A stretch of 35,437 nt of DNA from Bacteroidaceae bacterium (lineage in GTDB: Bacteria > Bacteroidota > Bacteroidia > Bacteroidales > Bacteroidaceae): positions 1-35,437 of the forward strand of contig JAGCGS010000055.1 in NCBI GenBank assembly GCA_017649485.1, written 5' to 3'. The translations under genes were made by a program, and so were the position numbers. The notes under the pieces are model-generated. The model was not told the DNA's origin. It saw nothing but the letters and a program-made list of their open reading frames with translations, and did not search any database. Positions 7,915 through 16,273 of the stretch are shown piece after piece (the stretch's first letter is position 1; every line of letters begins with the position of its first letter).

Positions 7915-7991
7915 GGTCAATTTTCAATGGTCAATGGTTAATGGTCAATGGTCAATGGTTAATGATCAATGGTCAATGGTCAATGGTCAAT
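7915..7991. repeat. Heptamer array of 11 units
   Basis: Exactly eleven 7-bp units, mostly GGTCAAT with GGTTAAT, GATCAAT and TTTCAAT variants, fill the whole gap between the polyferredoxin stop and the aldo/keto reductase start. Confidence 0.95.
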
Positions 7992-7993
7992 AA

Positions 7994-9550
7994 TTAAATA
8001 ACCCTATGCACTTCGTGACCTTCCACATGGATGGCACTGATAGGACGAGAAGGACAGAGGTTTTCGCAAGCACCGCAACCGATGCAAAGCTCCTCATTTA
8101 CCACTGGAATCTTCAGCGACTTCGGGTCGTTAGGATCACTCAGAACCATCTGGATAGCACTGGTTGGACAGTGGCGTGAGCAGTTGCCACACTCCTGACC
8201 ATCACGGATAGGAATACAGAGTTCACGAGTCCAAACAGCATGACCTACTTGGATGGATGATTTCTCTGCCACATCAATCAATTTAATTGCTCCAGCAGGA
8301 CAAACCTCAGAGCAGCGTACACACTCAGGACGGCAATAACCAACCTCAAAGCTTGACTCGGGCTGCATCAAAGTCATCAGGTCAGTGCTGGGACGCAACA
8401 CACCATTAGGACAAGCTGAAACGCAAAGCTGGCAACCAGTACAATGGTTTGCCATATTCTTCAGACTAACAGCACCAGGAGGCACAATCTTTGTGGCACG
8501 GTTAGGTTTCACCTTGTCTGCTATCTCAGCCAAACCACCATCTACCTTCTTGTCGGTTGCTTCAGGAATAATCTGAGCCTTAGCGGCAGCAGCGGCACCT
8601 ACAGCTATGGTGGTAAGGAAAGTACGCAAACCTGGGTCTGAAACTTCTTTCTTAGCTTCTGCCTTTGCAGCAGGCTTCTCTACCACTACTGGCTTTGGGA
8701 ATGCAGTTGCCATAGAAGGTGTGGCAAACTTATAGCTCAGTGCACCGAACTTACATTTCTCCAAGCAGTTGCCACAGGTAACGCAGCGACTATAGTCAAC
8801 GGTGTGTGTCTTATAGTCTATGCAAGAAGCCTTGCAGTTGCGAGAGCACATGCTGCAATTCTTACATTTCTCGGCATCGAATGTAATGTGGAAGAAAGAG
8901 AAACGAGAAACGAATCCCAATACTGTACCTACAGGGCAGATGGTATTGCAATAAGTTCTGCCGTTGCGCCAAGCCAGTATGAAGATGATAACCAGCGTAA
9001 CGACAGCAATGATGAGGGTAGGCATTGACTTCACCCAAACATCCACATCGTAGATGGCATAGCTTTCATATTTCTCGGCAATGGAAGCCAGCACGTTGTT
9101 GCCCAGTCGGTAGATAGGCTGGAAGATGTTGCTGGCAATACGTCCGTATGAACTATATGGGGCTAATAAAGCCACAAATGAGCCTACACCGGCAATGATA
9201 GCCATTACGAATACACCTAACACTGTGTATCTCAGTGCGCTCATAGCCTTAGAATAGGTGTAAGGAATCTTGCTCTCCTTTTTGGGACGAGCCTTCTTGC
9301 CGAACCAAGCAATGATGTCTTGGAACACACCCATTGGACAGATTACCGAACAGTAGATTCGCCCGAAAATAAGTGTAAGGGCGATGAGCAAAATAATCAC
9401 TCCTGCGTTGAGTGCCAGAACAGCAGGCAGGAACTGTAGTTTCGCCATCCAGGAGAACCATGCATGAGTCACACCTGTAAAATCAAGGAACATCAGGGTG
9501 ATACACACATAGAAGATGATGGCCAGCGTTAGTCTAATTTTACGTAACAT
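7994..9550 (-). CDS. Membrane polyferredoxin (NapH/4Fe-4S binding family)
   Basis: A 518-residue inner-membrane electron-transfer protein. The N-terminal half has about five hydrophobic segments with two CxxxCP motifs (IYCSVICPMG near 75 and TYCNTICPVG near 205), as in NapH/YccM proteins. Two ferredoxin-type clusters follow (CKNCSMCSRNC and CVTCGNCLEKC). After a linker come four more cysteine groups (CTGCQLCVSACP, CVRCSEVCP, CGNCSRHCP and CIGCGACENLCP). This suggests a wire of up to six or more 4Fe-4S clusters from the quinone pool across the membrane. The next gene downstream is an exported ferredoxin-fused reductase, the probable acceptor. A TATCTTTG -7 box lies upstream. Confidence 0.88.
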   Translation of the reverse strand: MLRKIRLTLAIIFYVCITLMFLDFTGVTHAWFSWMAKLQFLPAVLALNAGVIILLIALTLIFGRIYCSVICPMGVFQDIIAWFGKKARPKKESKIPYTYSKAMSALRYTVLGVFVMAIIAGVGSFVALLAPYSSYGRIASNIFQPIYRLGNNVLASIAEKYESYAIYDVDVWVKSMPTLIIAVVTLVIIFILAWRNGRTYCNTICPVGTVLGFVSRFSFFHITFDAEKCKNCSMCSRNCKASCIDYKTHTVDYSRCVTCGNCLEKCKFGALSYKFATPSMATAFPKPVVVEKPAAKAEAKKEVSDPGLRTFLTTIAVGAAAAAKAQIIPEATDKKVDGGLAEIADKVKPNRATKIVPPGAVSLKNMANHCTGCQLCVSACPNGVLRPSTDLMTLMQPESSFEVGYCRPECVRCSEVCPAGAIKLIDVAEKSSIQVGHAVWTRELCIPIRDGQECGNCSRHCPTSAIQMVLSDPNDPKSLKIPVVNEELCIGCGACENLCPSRPISAIHVEGHEVHRVI

Positions 9551-9583
9551 ATCTCAAACAAATATCAGATTTTAAATGAGAAG

Positions 9584-9614
9584 CAAAGATAAGCGTTTTA
9601 ATTCAATATTGCAA
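9584..9614 (-). promoter_or_regulatory. Promoter of the polyferredoxin operon
   Basis: TATCTTTG (9584-9591, minus strand) matches the -7 consensus, with TTG at 9612-9614 twenty bases further upstream. It is 34 bp before the ATG at 9550. Confidence 0.6.
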
Positions 9615-9737
9615 GCAAAAGCTGTTAAAAACGAAAAAAAAGGTTTTAAAACGAAAGCCCGTATCTAAGCAGGCTCTTGTTGCAGTTTTCGCCTTATTAT
9701 TCACTTTCAACCAGATTTGTTTGTTCATGGCTCTCAT

Positions 9738-9813
9738 AACTATATGGCTTTTGATGGCTAAACTATATGTTTACAGGTCGTTAACCTATGCTTAGGACAG
9801 GTAAAACCTATGC
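9738..9813. promoter_or_regulatory. Phased direct repeats, possible operator
   Basis: AACTATATG at 9738-9746 and 9761-9769 is followed by AACCTATGC at 9783-9791 and 9805-9813. Start-to-start spacings are 23, 22 and 22 bp, about two helical turns. They lie 125-220 bp upstream of the polyferredoxin promoter. Function is inferred only. Confidence 0.4.
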
Positions 9814-9879
9814 CTATTTGCTGCAATCTCCCAATGGTATGAATCAATGAACCTCGCGTAGGCGACTTTTACTATATAC

Positions 9880-9969
9880 TTACATTTAATAGTCAACTAA
9901 ATGTAATTTCTATATATGAAAGTTAGTATATATAACTTCATCGCTTCATATAAAAGTTAGTATATATAA
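9880..9969. repeat. Inverted repeat and 17-bp direct repeat downstream of the carboxylesterase
   Basis: TTACATTTA (9880-9888) pairs with TAAATGTAA (9898-9906). The 17-mer AAAGTTAGTATATATAA is present at 9919-9935 and again at 9953-9969. The rest of the 432-bp gap holds no gene that I can see. Confidence 0.75.
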
Positions 9970-9982
9970 TCAAGCACGCATA

Positions 9983-11365
9983 TTATTCTACCACCAACTT
10001 GTGGATATATGGGTTAGCCTTAGTAGCTTTAGCCCAGGCATCACCAGTCTTGCCGTTAGGGTTACTGTACTTGGCAAAGTTAGTCCAGGCATCTACCATT
10101 CGGTTCGACAAGTCATAGTCGCCTTCAGTGAAGGGGCGCCAGCTACGACTTAGGGTGTGGAACACATACCATAGCTCACTGCTATGGAAGGACCCCTTCA
10201 GGCATTCACGTCCATCGTCGGGCAACTTCCTGTCGAAAAGGTAGCAATAGGTGGGCTTGTCAGACAAATCCTCACGCACCTTGGCGAAGTTAAGGATGGC
10301 CTCACTCAAATCGGCCATATCATCTCCGGTATAGCCCAACAGATAGGGGACATCAGCCAAAGTCTTGTCATAGGTAGCCTGCTCGAAGCTCTCGGGCAGA
10401 ATCACTCCGTCAATATGAGGCGCAAATGATAAACCACCGCCCCATCCCAAAAAGGCTGTAGCTTTGTATAAGCTGTCGGCGGACAAAGCACGCAGCTCTG
10501 CCAGCGAATGATAGCCCAGCTTGTCCAATGCAGCCTTGCCTGCCTCGTCGTATTCCGATTGCGGTTTGGCATTGACGGGGATGAAGTCACCCAGTCCACC
10601 ACCACTCTGTACCAGCGCTTTGGCTATGAGACCACGACTGAGGGGAGAAACACACAGATTGCGGATGCTGGCACCACCGGCACTCTGACCGAAAACCATA
10701 ATATTGTCGGGATCGCCACCAAACTGGGCAATGTTGTCTTTTATCCATTGTAGGGCAGCTATCTGGTCGAGCAAGCCATAATTGCCTGATACCCCGTCAG
10801 GATCTTCGGCCGACAACTCAGGATAGCTCAGAAAACCAAAGGCACCCAATCGATAGTTGATGGTAACCAATATAACATCGCGCTGAGCCCAAGCCTCGCC
10901 GTCCATCTGCATCTCGAAGCCCCAGCCGCCACCATATCCGCCACCATGTACCCACATAGCCACAGGCAACTTCTTGTCAGTATGACCAGGAGCGTTGGCC
11001 GGTGCCCAGATGTTCAGGTACAGACAGTCCTCAGAATAGTTAGGATCGTCAGAACGGAAATGAAACTCGGTGCCATACTGTCCGTCTTGCGGATTGCGGA
11101 TGCGTTGCATGGCTCCGTCGCTGAAAGTGTCGGCCACCTTCACCCCCTGCCAGGCAACTACCGGCTGAGGACGTTTCCAACGCAAGTCGCCCACTGGAGG
11201 AGCTGCAAAAGGCACACCACGATAAACAATCACATCAGATGTTTCGAGTTGCACACCCTGAATCTGACCTCCCTCGATATTCAGCACCGGATTAACGGCG
11301 TCAGGAGTTGAGCCACATGCTGCCATGAGTAATGACAGACCGAATAAAAACATGCTTCTTTTCAT
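9983..11365 (-). CDS. Carboxylesterase type B, lipoprotein
   Basis: A 460-residue alpha/beta-hydrolase of the carboxylesterase B (pnbA-like) family, predicted to hydrolyse carboxyl esters. The signal peptide ends in a lipobox (LLMAACGS), so it is probably anchored in the envelope. The family pattern is clear: YRGVPFAAPPVGDLRW near the start, SEDCLYLNIWAP, the oxyanion segment VHGGGYGGG, the nucleophile elbow FGQSAGGAS (Ser) and the C-terminal FHSSELWYVF carrying the likely catalytic His. Length is slightly short for the family. The start is 8 bp beyond the stop of the ABC exporter gene, so the two are probably cotranscribed. The natural substrate, possibly a plant cell-wall ester, cannot be read from sequence. 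Confidence 0.9.
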   Translation of the reverse strand: MKRSMFLFGLSLLMAACGSTPDAVNPVLNIEGGQIQGVQLETSDVIVYRGVPFAAPPVGDLRWKRPQPVVAWQGVKVADTFSDGAMQRIRNPQDGQYGTEFHFRSDDPNYSEDCLYLNIWAPANAPGHTDKKLPVAMWVHGGGYGGGWGFEMQMDGEAWAQRDVILVTINYRLGAFGFLSYPELSAEDPDGVSGNYGLLDQIAALQWIKDNIAQFGGDPDNIMVFGQSAGGASIRNLCVSPLSRGLIAKALVQSGGGLGDFIPVNAKPQSEYDEAGKAALDKLGYHSLAELRALSADSLYKATAFLGWGGGLSFAPHIDGVILPESFEQATYDKTLADVPYLLGYTGDDMADLSEAILNFAKVREDLSDKPTYCYLFDRKLPDDGRECLKGSFHSSELWYVFHTLSRSWRPFTEGDYDLSNRMVDAWTNFAKYSNPNGKTGDAWAKATKANPYIHKLVVE

Positions 11366-11373
11366 AGTATTTA

Positions 11374-13176
11374 TTAACTTATAGTACTTGCTATCTTATC
11401 CACATTCATGCTACGGGCACTCGCATCCACAATCTCCTTGTACAGACCACCCTGGTGATATACCTCGTCAGGCAATCCGCTCTGCACCACATGACCTTTC
11501 TGGAGTACATAGATCTGGTCGGCATCAATAATCTGTCCAATATTATGACTGATGATAATCACCGTACGCCCCGCCTTGATGGCATCAATGCTGGCCTTGA
11601 TCTGTTCCGTAGCCACAGCATCCAGACTGGCTGTCGGCTCGTCCAGGAAGATGATAGGAGGATTCTTGATGAACATACGGGCAATGGCTATGCGTTGCTG
11701 TTGTCCGCCACTTAGTTGCAGAGCCTGCGACTCAAACTGGTGAGGCAACTGCATAATCTGGTCGTAGATGTAAGCCTGCTTGGCAGCTTTCACCACCTCT
11801 TCGTGAGTGGCGTTAGGGTTGCCATATTTGATGTTCTCTTCTATAGAGCCATTGAATATATGGTTCTTCTGCAACACCAGTCCCACGTGCTCACGCAGCC
11901 ATTGCGTATCCCAATCCTTCAGCTCCACGCCATCCAGTTTGATGCTTCCGCTATCGGGATTGTAGAACTTGTCAAGCAGGTTCACTATAGTCGTCTTACC
12001 CGCACCGCTCAAACCCACCAGTGCCGTAATCTTGCCCCGCGGAATCTTCAGACTCACGTCAAACAACGCCTTCGTGCCGTTGCCGTAGGTAAAGTCCACA
12101 TGACTCATCTCGAAATCACCGTTTACCATATCCGGGTGATACTTACCCGATTCCTCCACCTCGTTATTAGCGTGCAAGATACCGAAGAATCCCTCGGCGT
12201 AGATCAGCGCATCGTTCATGTCGTCATAGATGCGATGCAGTTGACGTATAGGAGCACTCACGTTGCTGAACAGCATCACATGATACATGATCTTACCGAT
12301 AGACATCCCCGGATAATCTATCAGTACCAGATATGCAGTGAGTATGATAATCAATACCGTACCAATCTGCTCGAAGAAGCTTTTCAGACCGTCATACAAG
12401 TAGCTCCAGCGACGAGTACTCATCTGCTGGTCCGTCATCGCCTGTTGCACCGCAGCTTGCTTGTCAGCCTCAATCAGTTCACGGTTGAATGATTTGATGA
12501 CACTCATGCTCTCAATGATGTTCAAGATGCCCTGACTCACAGCCTGGTGACTGCTGAAGATGCTCCTTCGTCCGCCCTTCATGCGTTTAGCCTGCCTGTA
12601 GGTGATGTAGAAATATATTGGAACGATGCAGAGTGCCACCAGTCCCACGTAGAAGTTAGCGGCAAACATCAGGCCCAAAGCCAGTATCGCACTGGTGAAC
12701 AGTGGCAGAATGTCAATAAAGAAGTTGTTCACTGTATTGCTCAGACTCATCACGCCACGGTCAATGCGCGATTGCAGCTTGCCCGTGTCATTGTCTTCTG
12801 CCGAGAAGAAAGCCATGCGGAAGGTCAAGATTTTGTCGATTACCTGTAGCGACAGGTCTCGGCTCACCAAGATACGCAGCTTCTGGCCGAAGTAACGTTG
12901 GAAGAAGGTGATAAATGCCGACACCACTTCCTTGCCCAGCAGCACGGCACTGATGATAATCAGAATCTCTGCCGCCTTGCTCCATTCAAAGTTAATGTTC
13001 TGTATCAAGGCATTGATGGCGTCCACTGTCTTGTCGAGTACCACTGCATTGACCTGCGCCATGAGAGACCCTACGAAGGTCAGCGTCACGGTAGCTATTA
13101 TCAGCCATCTGTAGGGCTTCACGAAGGGCCACAGATTCTTCAGCAGGTCGAAGATGTTCATCTTTTCTGTATTCAT
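11374..13176 (-). CDS. ABC exporter, fused membrane and ATPase domains
   Basis: A 600-residue half-transporter of the MsbA/MdlB type that forms a homo- or heterodimer in the inner membrane. Residues about 1-320 are a six-helix ABC_membrane domain. The C-terminal ATPase has Walker A GLSGAGKTT, signature LSGGQQQRIAIAR, Walker B IIFLDEPTASLD and the switch His in IIISHN. There is no N-terminal C39 peptidase, so it is not a dedicated double-glycine-peptide exporter. Substrate is unknown, probably a lipid, drug or small molecule. A second Met (MNIFDLL) five codons in is a possible start. A TATATTTG -7 box lies 38 bp upstream. Confidence 0.93.
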   Translation of the reverse strand: MNTEKMNIFDLLKNLWPFVKPYRWLIIATVTLTFVGSLMAQVNAVVLDKTVDAINALIQNINFEWSKAAEILIIISAVLLGKEVVSAFITFFQRYFGQKLRILVSRDLSLQVIDKILTFRMAFFSAEDNDTGKLQSRIDRGVMSLSNTVNNFFIDILPLFTSAILALGLMFAANFYVGLVALCIVPIYFYITYRQAKRMKGGRRSIFSSHQAVSQGILNIIESMSVIKSFNRELIEADKQAAVQQAMTDQQMSTRRWSYLYDGLKSFFEQIGTVLIIILTAYLVLIDYPGMSIGKIMYHVMLFSNVSAPIRQLHRIYDDMNDALIYAEGFFGILHANNEVEESGKYHPDMVNGDFEMSHVDFTYGNGTKALFDVSLKIPRGKITALVGLSGAGKTTIVNLLDKFYNPDSGSIKLDGVELKDWDTQWLREHVGLVLQKNHIFNGSIEENIKYGNPNATHEEVVKAAKQAYIYDQIMQLPHQFESQALQLSGGQQQRIAIARMFIKNPPIIFLDEPTASLDAVATEQIKASIDAIKAGRTVIIISHNIGQIIDADQIYVLQKGHVVQSGLPDEVYHQGGLYKEIVDASARSMNVDKIASTIS

Positions 13177-13213
13177 ACCTTTTTCAACTTATTATTTGCT
13201 TCGTTTTCCTCTG

Positions 13214-13221
13214 CAAATATA
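13214..13221 (-). promoter_or_regulatory. -7 box (TATATTTG) for the ABC exporter gene
   Basis: Minus-strand TATATTTG matches TAnnTTTG and is followed by C. No TTTG lies at the standard spacing upstream. The 13177-13457 interval is divergent and otherwise empty; I found no convincing plus-strand -7 box for the next gene. Confidence 0.5.
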
Positions 13222-13457
13222 CGAGTTGTTTCGTAAAATATAGTCATTTGTTGAAGTTTTTTTCTCAGTATCCCTATTATAAGAATCTCCTGCTTTATAA
13301 GAGACGCAATGAGGGGTGTAGCTGTTATATTATTGCTTCTATTATTGCTTTTCCCAGTTTTTTTCACGAGATTTGCACTAAATAATTGTTGCATGCTGAT
13401 GTTTTGTTCAGTTGTGACATATAACTCTTGACTACGAAGGTTAAATATTATTGTTTG

Positions 13458-14396
13458 ATGAATAGGAGATCATTTCTTTCGAGTGCATCGTTGCTGGGTT
13501 TCGGTGCATTGGCAACCATGAGTTGCAAGGGTGGGGAGGATGCTGCCAATACTCCCCGACATAAGCGCTTTGGTTTGCAGGTTTTTGGTGTGTGTTTGGA
13601 ACTGGCGAAGGATATCCCTGCTGGTTTACGAAGGCTGAAGGAGATGGGGTATGATACCCTTGAATTGGCAGGATATAACAATGGCACCATAGCCTTGTTT
13701 CACGATCCTATCTCACTGGTTGACTATCGCAAGATGGCGCAAGATGCAGGTTTGGAGATTACCAGTTCGCATGTGAGGACTCCCCAGACGGAATATACGC
13801 GAGATAATAAAAGCGAGGTACTGGATTTCTGGAAGTCAACTGCTGAACATCATGCCTTGTTAGGTATCACTTATCTGGTGCAGGCTGCTGTGCCTACTTG
13901 CAGAAGTGTGGAGGATGTGCAGCTGGTGGCAGAGATATTCAATGAGGTAGGACGGATTGTGCAGGATGCTGGTATGTTGTTTGCATTCCATAACGAGGTG
14001 AATGTGGCTATGCGCGTAACACCTGGGGGCAAAGAGAGTGTGTATTCATTAACCGGCAGATATCCTGACGGTGCACAGCAGATATTCGATATCCTGCTGA
14101 ATGATACTGATGCCGGACTGGTGTGCTTCGAGCTGGACGGCTTAGCCGCTATTCTGGGTGGCAATGACCCCGTGCGTTACCTGCAGCAATATCCCAAACG
14201 CTTTCAGCTGATGCATGTGAAGGATATGGAGGCTTTAGGTGCCTCAGGCATGATTAACCATGAGAACATCTTCCGCCAGTTTCATCAGAACGGTATGACG
14301 GATTTCTTTGTGGAAGATGAGAACTTCCGCAGTGGGCACCAGTTTGAAAGGGTAGAGGAGAGTGCACGCTACCTGCAAAAAGCGGCGTTTGTATAG
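13458..14396 (+). CDS. Sugar phosphate isomerase/epimerase family protein (xylose-isomerase-like TIM barrel), exported
   Basis: About 312 residues. I start at the ATG of MNRRSFLSSASLLGFG because the frame upstream only reaches a TTG. NRRSFL is a short twin-arginine-like signal followed by a lipobox-like TMSC, so export as a lipoprotein is likely. The body is the AP_endonuc_2/TIM-barrel family: LKEMGYDTLELAGY near the start, AFHNEVN (His, Asn, Glu metal or acid residues), LVCFELDGLA, LMHVKDME and FFVEDENF. Members isomerise or epimerise sugars or 3-keto-sugars with a divalent metal. The true substrate is unknown. It stands alone and converges on the next gene. Confidence 0.82.
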   Translation: MNRRSFLSSASLLGFGALATMSCKGGEDAANTPRHKRFGLQVFGVCLELAKDIPAGLRRLKEMGYDTLELAGYNNGTIALFHDPISLVDYRKMAQDAGLEITSSHVRTPQTEYTRDNKSEVLDFWKSTAEHHALLGITYLVQAAVPTCRSVEDVQLVAEIFNEVGRIVQDAGMLFAFHNEVNVAMRVTPGGKESVYSLTGRYPDGAQQIFDILLNDTDAGLVCFELDGLAAILGGNDPVRYLQQYPKRFQLMHVKDMEALGASGMINHENIFRQFHQNGMTDFFVEDENFRSGHQFERVEESARYLQKAAFV

Positions 14397-14422
14397 ATGA
14401 CAGGTCTCTGACTAAAGGACAT

Positions 14423-14448
14423 AGCAAGGGGGGATGAGCCCCCTTGCT
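14423..14448. repeat. AGCAAGGGGG/CCCCCTTGCT hairpin between convergent genes
   Basis: A perfect 10-bp stem (14423-14432 and 14439-14448) with loop GATGAG. It belongs to the CAAGGGGGC palindrome family and sits in the 67-bp gap between convergent stops. It could act as a two-way terminator although it lacks a T tract. Confidence 0.7.
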
Positions 14449-14463
14449 TGGTGCCATGAATGC

Positions 14464-15999
14464 TCATTCCTTGTAGTATGCCTTATTCGCCGGAAGGCTT
14501 GTGCCAGAGTACTCGTAGAATCCTAATACATCTCCGACCTTGCTCATCACATACACCTTCTCACCTTCTTTCAGGTTAAGCGATGATACTGCCGTTGCTT
14601 CAGCTGTTCCCTCCAACTTGTTATCTGTTGGATTAGTCAATGAGGTGCCGTCAAGCTTAGTGAGTCCCACGTTCTCGGTATCGCTCATGATGATCACCGC
14701 ACAGCGGGCAGGTATCACATCGCCATCACTCAGGAGGTACAGCGTGTTGTCACTGTCCTTCTTAATGTAGAAAGCTTGTGCCCCTGCTGACAACTGATAA
14801 GCTTCATCCGGACTATAGAATGTACCCCAGTACTTGGTCACGTTATTCAAGGATGCTCTGTTGACGGCTATTGACTTAAAGGTCCACTTCGCCTTCAGCG
14901 TTATGGCGGAGGTCACAGCGTTGGCAAAATTCCATTGTACGTCCTCCTCGGTGTACCACCCGCTGAATTCGTAGCCATCACGGGTCGGGTCGGTCGGCTC
15001 GGTAGCCGTCTGACCGGCGGTTACCTCTTGTTCTTTCCAATCATAGGTGCCATCGTTCGGGTCGAAGGAAACGATGTAGTATTCATAGGGGCGCAGAGTT
15101 CCAATCCATGATGCGTCTTCGACTACACCGGTATGGCTCGTCGTGCCGTCGTAGAGCGTCAGGCCTGTGGCTATCGTCACCGTACCCCTGTAATAATTGC
15201 CAAACATACCGCCAGTAGCTTTGATATAGTCGCTGGTGTTCGTCAAGCCGAGGGTGATGGTGGCTCCTTGATCTGAATTGCAGCCGATGCCGACGCCAAA
15301 CCAACCTGTAGCGCTGGCTGTCACCTGACCGCCCTGGATGGTGATGGTGCCGCCAGCATTGTAGCCGCCGATGCCTACGCCGCCACCTGTCGTGGCAGTG
15401 ACGGTGCCGCCATTGATGGTGATGCTTTCGCACTTAGCGCTTTGGCCACTGCCGATGGCAGCACCACCAGTGTCGCCATTGGCAGTGACGGTGCCGCCGT
15501 TAATGACGATGGTGCCGCTATTGCCTTGATTGCCGCCACCGATGCCGGCAGCAGCCTCTCCGCCATTGGCCGTGACGTTGCCGCCATTGATGGTGACGTT
15601 GCCGCAGGCAGCTGAACCAGCAATGCCGCCGATGCCTGCATAATTATTTCGAGTTGAAGTCGATATCAGACTGCCTGTTCCCTCTGTCTGGCCGTAGATG
15701 GTCAGGCTATAACCCGATCTCACTTCGAAATTATCAGTCGTTAGGGTTACGCCGTCGGCCAGAATCAGATGAGCATCGCCAATGATTTTAAGGTAATAGC
15801 TGAACGTTTGGTCGGTCGTCACCACGTACCAGCCGTCAAGAAGAATGTTGTTATTCGCATCGGTGAGCGCGGTGGTAAGCACGGTGGGCGTGTCATTGCC
15901 GTTGATGCCGTCTGTGGCGGTGTTTTTACTTGTTCCTGTAGCGTCAATGTAGTCTATGCCGTCAGCCCATGCCATCGTGGCGGTGAGCATCATGGCCAT
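14464..15999 (-). CDS. Cell-surface protein with Gly-rich repeats and an InlB/List-Bact domain; N-terminus out of frame
   Basis: The open frame (511 residues from the ATG at 15999) has a Thr/Gly/Asn-rich region with repeats of the type ITINGGTVTA-GG (residues about 110-260), probably beta-helical. A Listeria-Bacteroides repeat (VSFDPNDGTYDW to GYEFSGWYTEEDVQWNFA and ITLKAKW) and a Prevotella-type C-terminal domain ending GFYEYSGTSLPANKAYYKE follow. Such proteins are exported. From 15999 the signal peptide would be only MAMMLTATMAWA with no basic n-region. In-frame codons upstream encode HFPLRFLTTL, which would complete a signal, but no ATG is in that frame. ATGs at 16106 and 16094 are in another frame, separated by a G8 tract. 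It may be phase-off or frameshifted. Confidence 0.75.
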   Translation of the reverse strand: MAMMLTATMAWADGIDYIDATGTSKNTATDGINGNDTPTVLTTALTDANNNILLDGWYVVTTDQTFSYYLKIIGDAHLILADGVTLTTDNFEVRSGYSLTIYGQTEGTGSLISTSTRNNYAGIGGIAGSAACGNVTINGGNVTANGGEAAAGIGGGNQGNSGTIVINGGTVTANGDTGGAAIGSGQSAKCESITINGGTVTATTGGGVGIGGYNAGGTITIQGGQVTASATGWFGVGIGCNSDQGATITLGLTNTSDYIKATGGMFGNYYRGTVTIATGLTLYDGTTSHTGVVEDASWIGTLRPYEYYIVSFDPNDGTYDWKEQEVTAGQTATEPTDPTRDGYEFSGWYTEEDVQWNFANAVTSAITLKAKWTFKSIAVNRASLNNVTKYWGTFYSPDEAYQLSAGAQAFYIKKDSDNTLYLLSDGDVIPARCAVIIMSDTENVGLTKLDGTSLTNPTDNKLEGTAEATAVSSLNLKEGEKVYVMSKVGDVLGFYEYSGTSLPANKAYYKE

Positions 16000-16059
16000 C
16001 AGCGTGGTGAGGAAGCGGAGGGGGAAGTGTGGAGCTATATGTGCGTAAATGCCTGTGCA

Positions 16060-16067
16060 GGGGGGGG
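16060..16067 (-). other. Homopolymer G8 (C8 on the coding strand) at a frame break
   Basis: With eight bases, the frame from the ATG at 16094 reads MTTTGANCVPPPAQAFTHI and stops at a TAG (16035-16037). One extra C gives VPPPCTGIYAHIAPHF and joins the long surface-protein frame. Loss of TA at the ATATA at 16036-16040 would also restore it. Confidence 0.7.
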
Positions 16068-16130
16068 TACGCAGTTCGCACCAGTTGTTGTCATCTTGCA
16101 GTCCATATCGTTCTTTGGTTTTAGCTAATG

Positions 16131-16161
16131 CAAAGTTACAAATAAAGAGGCGGGAAGCAAA
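16131..16161 (-). promoter_or_regulatory. Promoter of the surface-protein gene (TTTG-N19-TAACTTTG)
   Basis: Minus-strand TTTG (16158-16161) and TAACTTTG (16131-16138) are exactly 19 bp apart, a full match to the Bacteroidetes consensus. Transcription would begin near 16124, just upstream of the ATGs at 16106 and 16094 and of the G8 tract. Confidence 0.8.
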
Positions 16162-16219
16162 CGTTTTTCATTTTTTTTTACTCTCAAGCTGTATAAATTT
16201 GCCCAAAAGCAATAAGCGA

Positions 16220-16253
16220 TTTGATGGTTTATTATAAATAATGCTTATCTTTG
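16220..16253 (+). promoter_or_regulatory. Promoter of the nucleoside-hydrolase-like gene
   Basis: TATCTTTG (16246-16253) is a consensus -7 box 20 bp before the ATG. A TTTG at 16220-16223 is 22 bp further upstream, slightly longer than usual. Confidence 0.6.
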
Positions 16254-16273
16254 TGGCAAGATAATAAAACAAT

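Noticed and set aside
7912-7920. TTG start at 7920 for the aldo/keto reductase
   Set aside because: The TTG belongs to the heptamer array. The ATG at 7911 gives a standard twin-arginine signal.
11716-12492. Long plus-strand ORF (258 codons) opposite the ABC exporter
   Set aside because: It lies wholly antisense to a well-supported gene, has no domain pattern and no promoter. The same applies to 21008-21694 and 24099-24779.
11374-13176. ABC exporter as the dedicated transporter of the double-glycine peptide
   Set aside because: It lacks a C39 peptidase domain and is about 19 kb away in an operon with an esterase.
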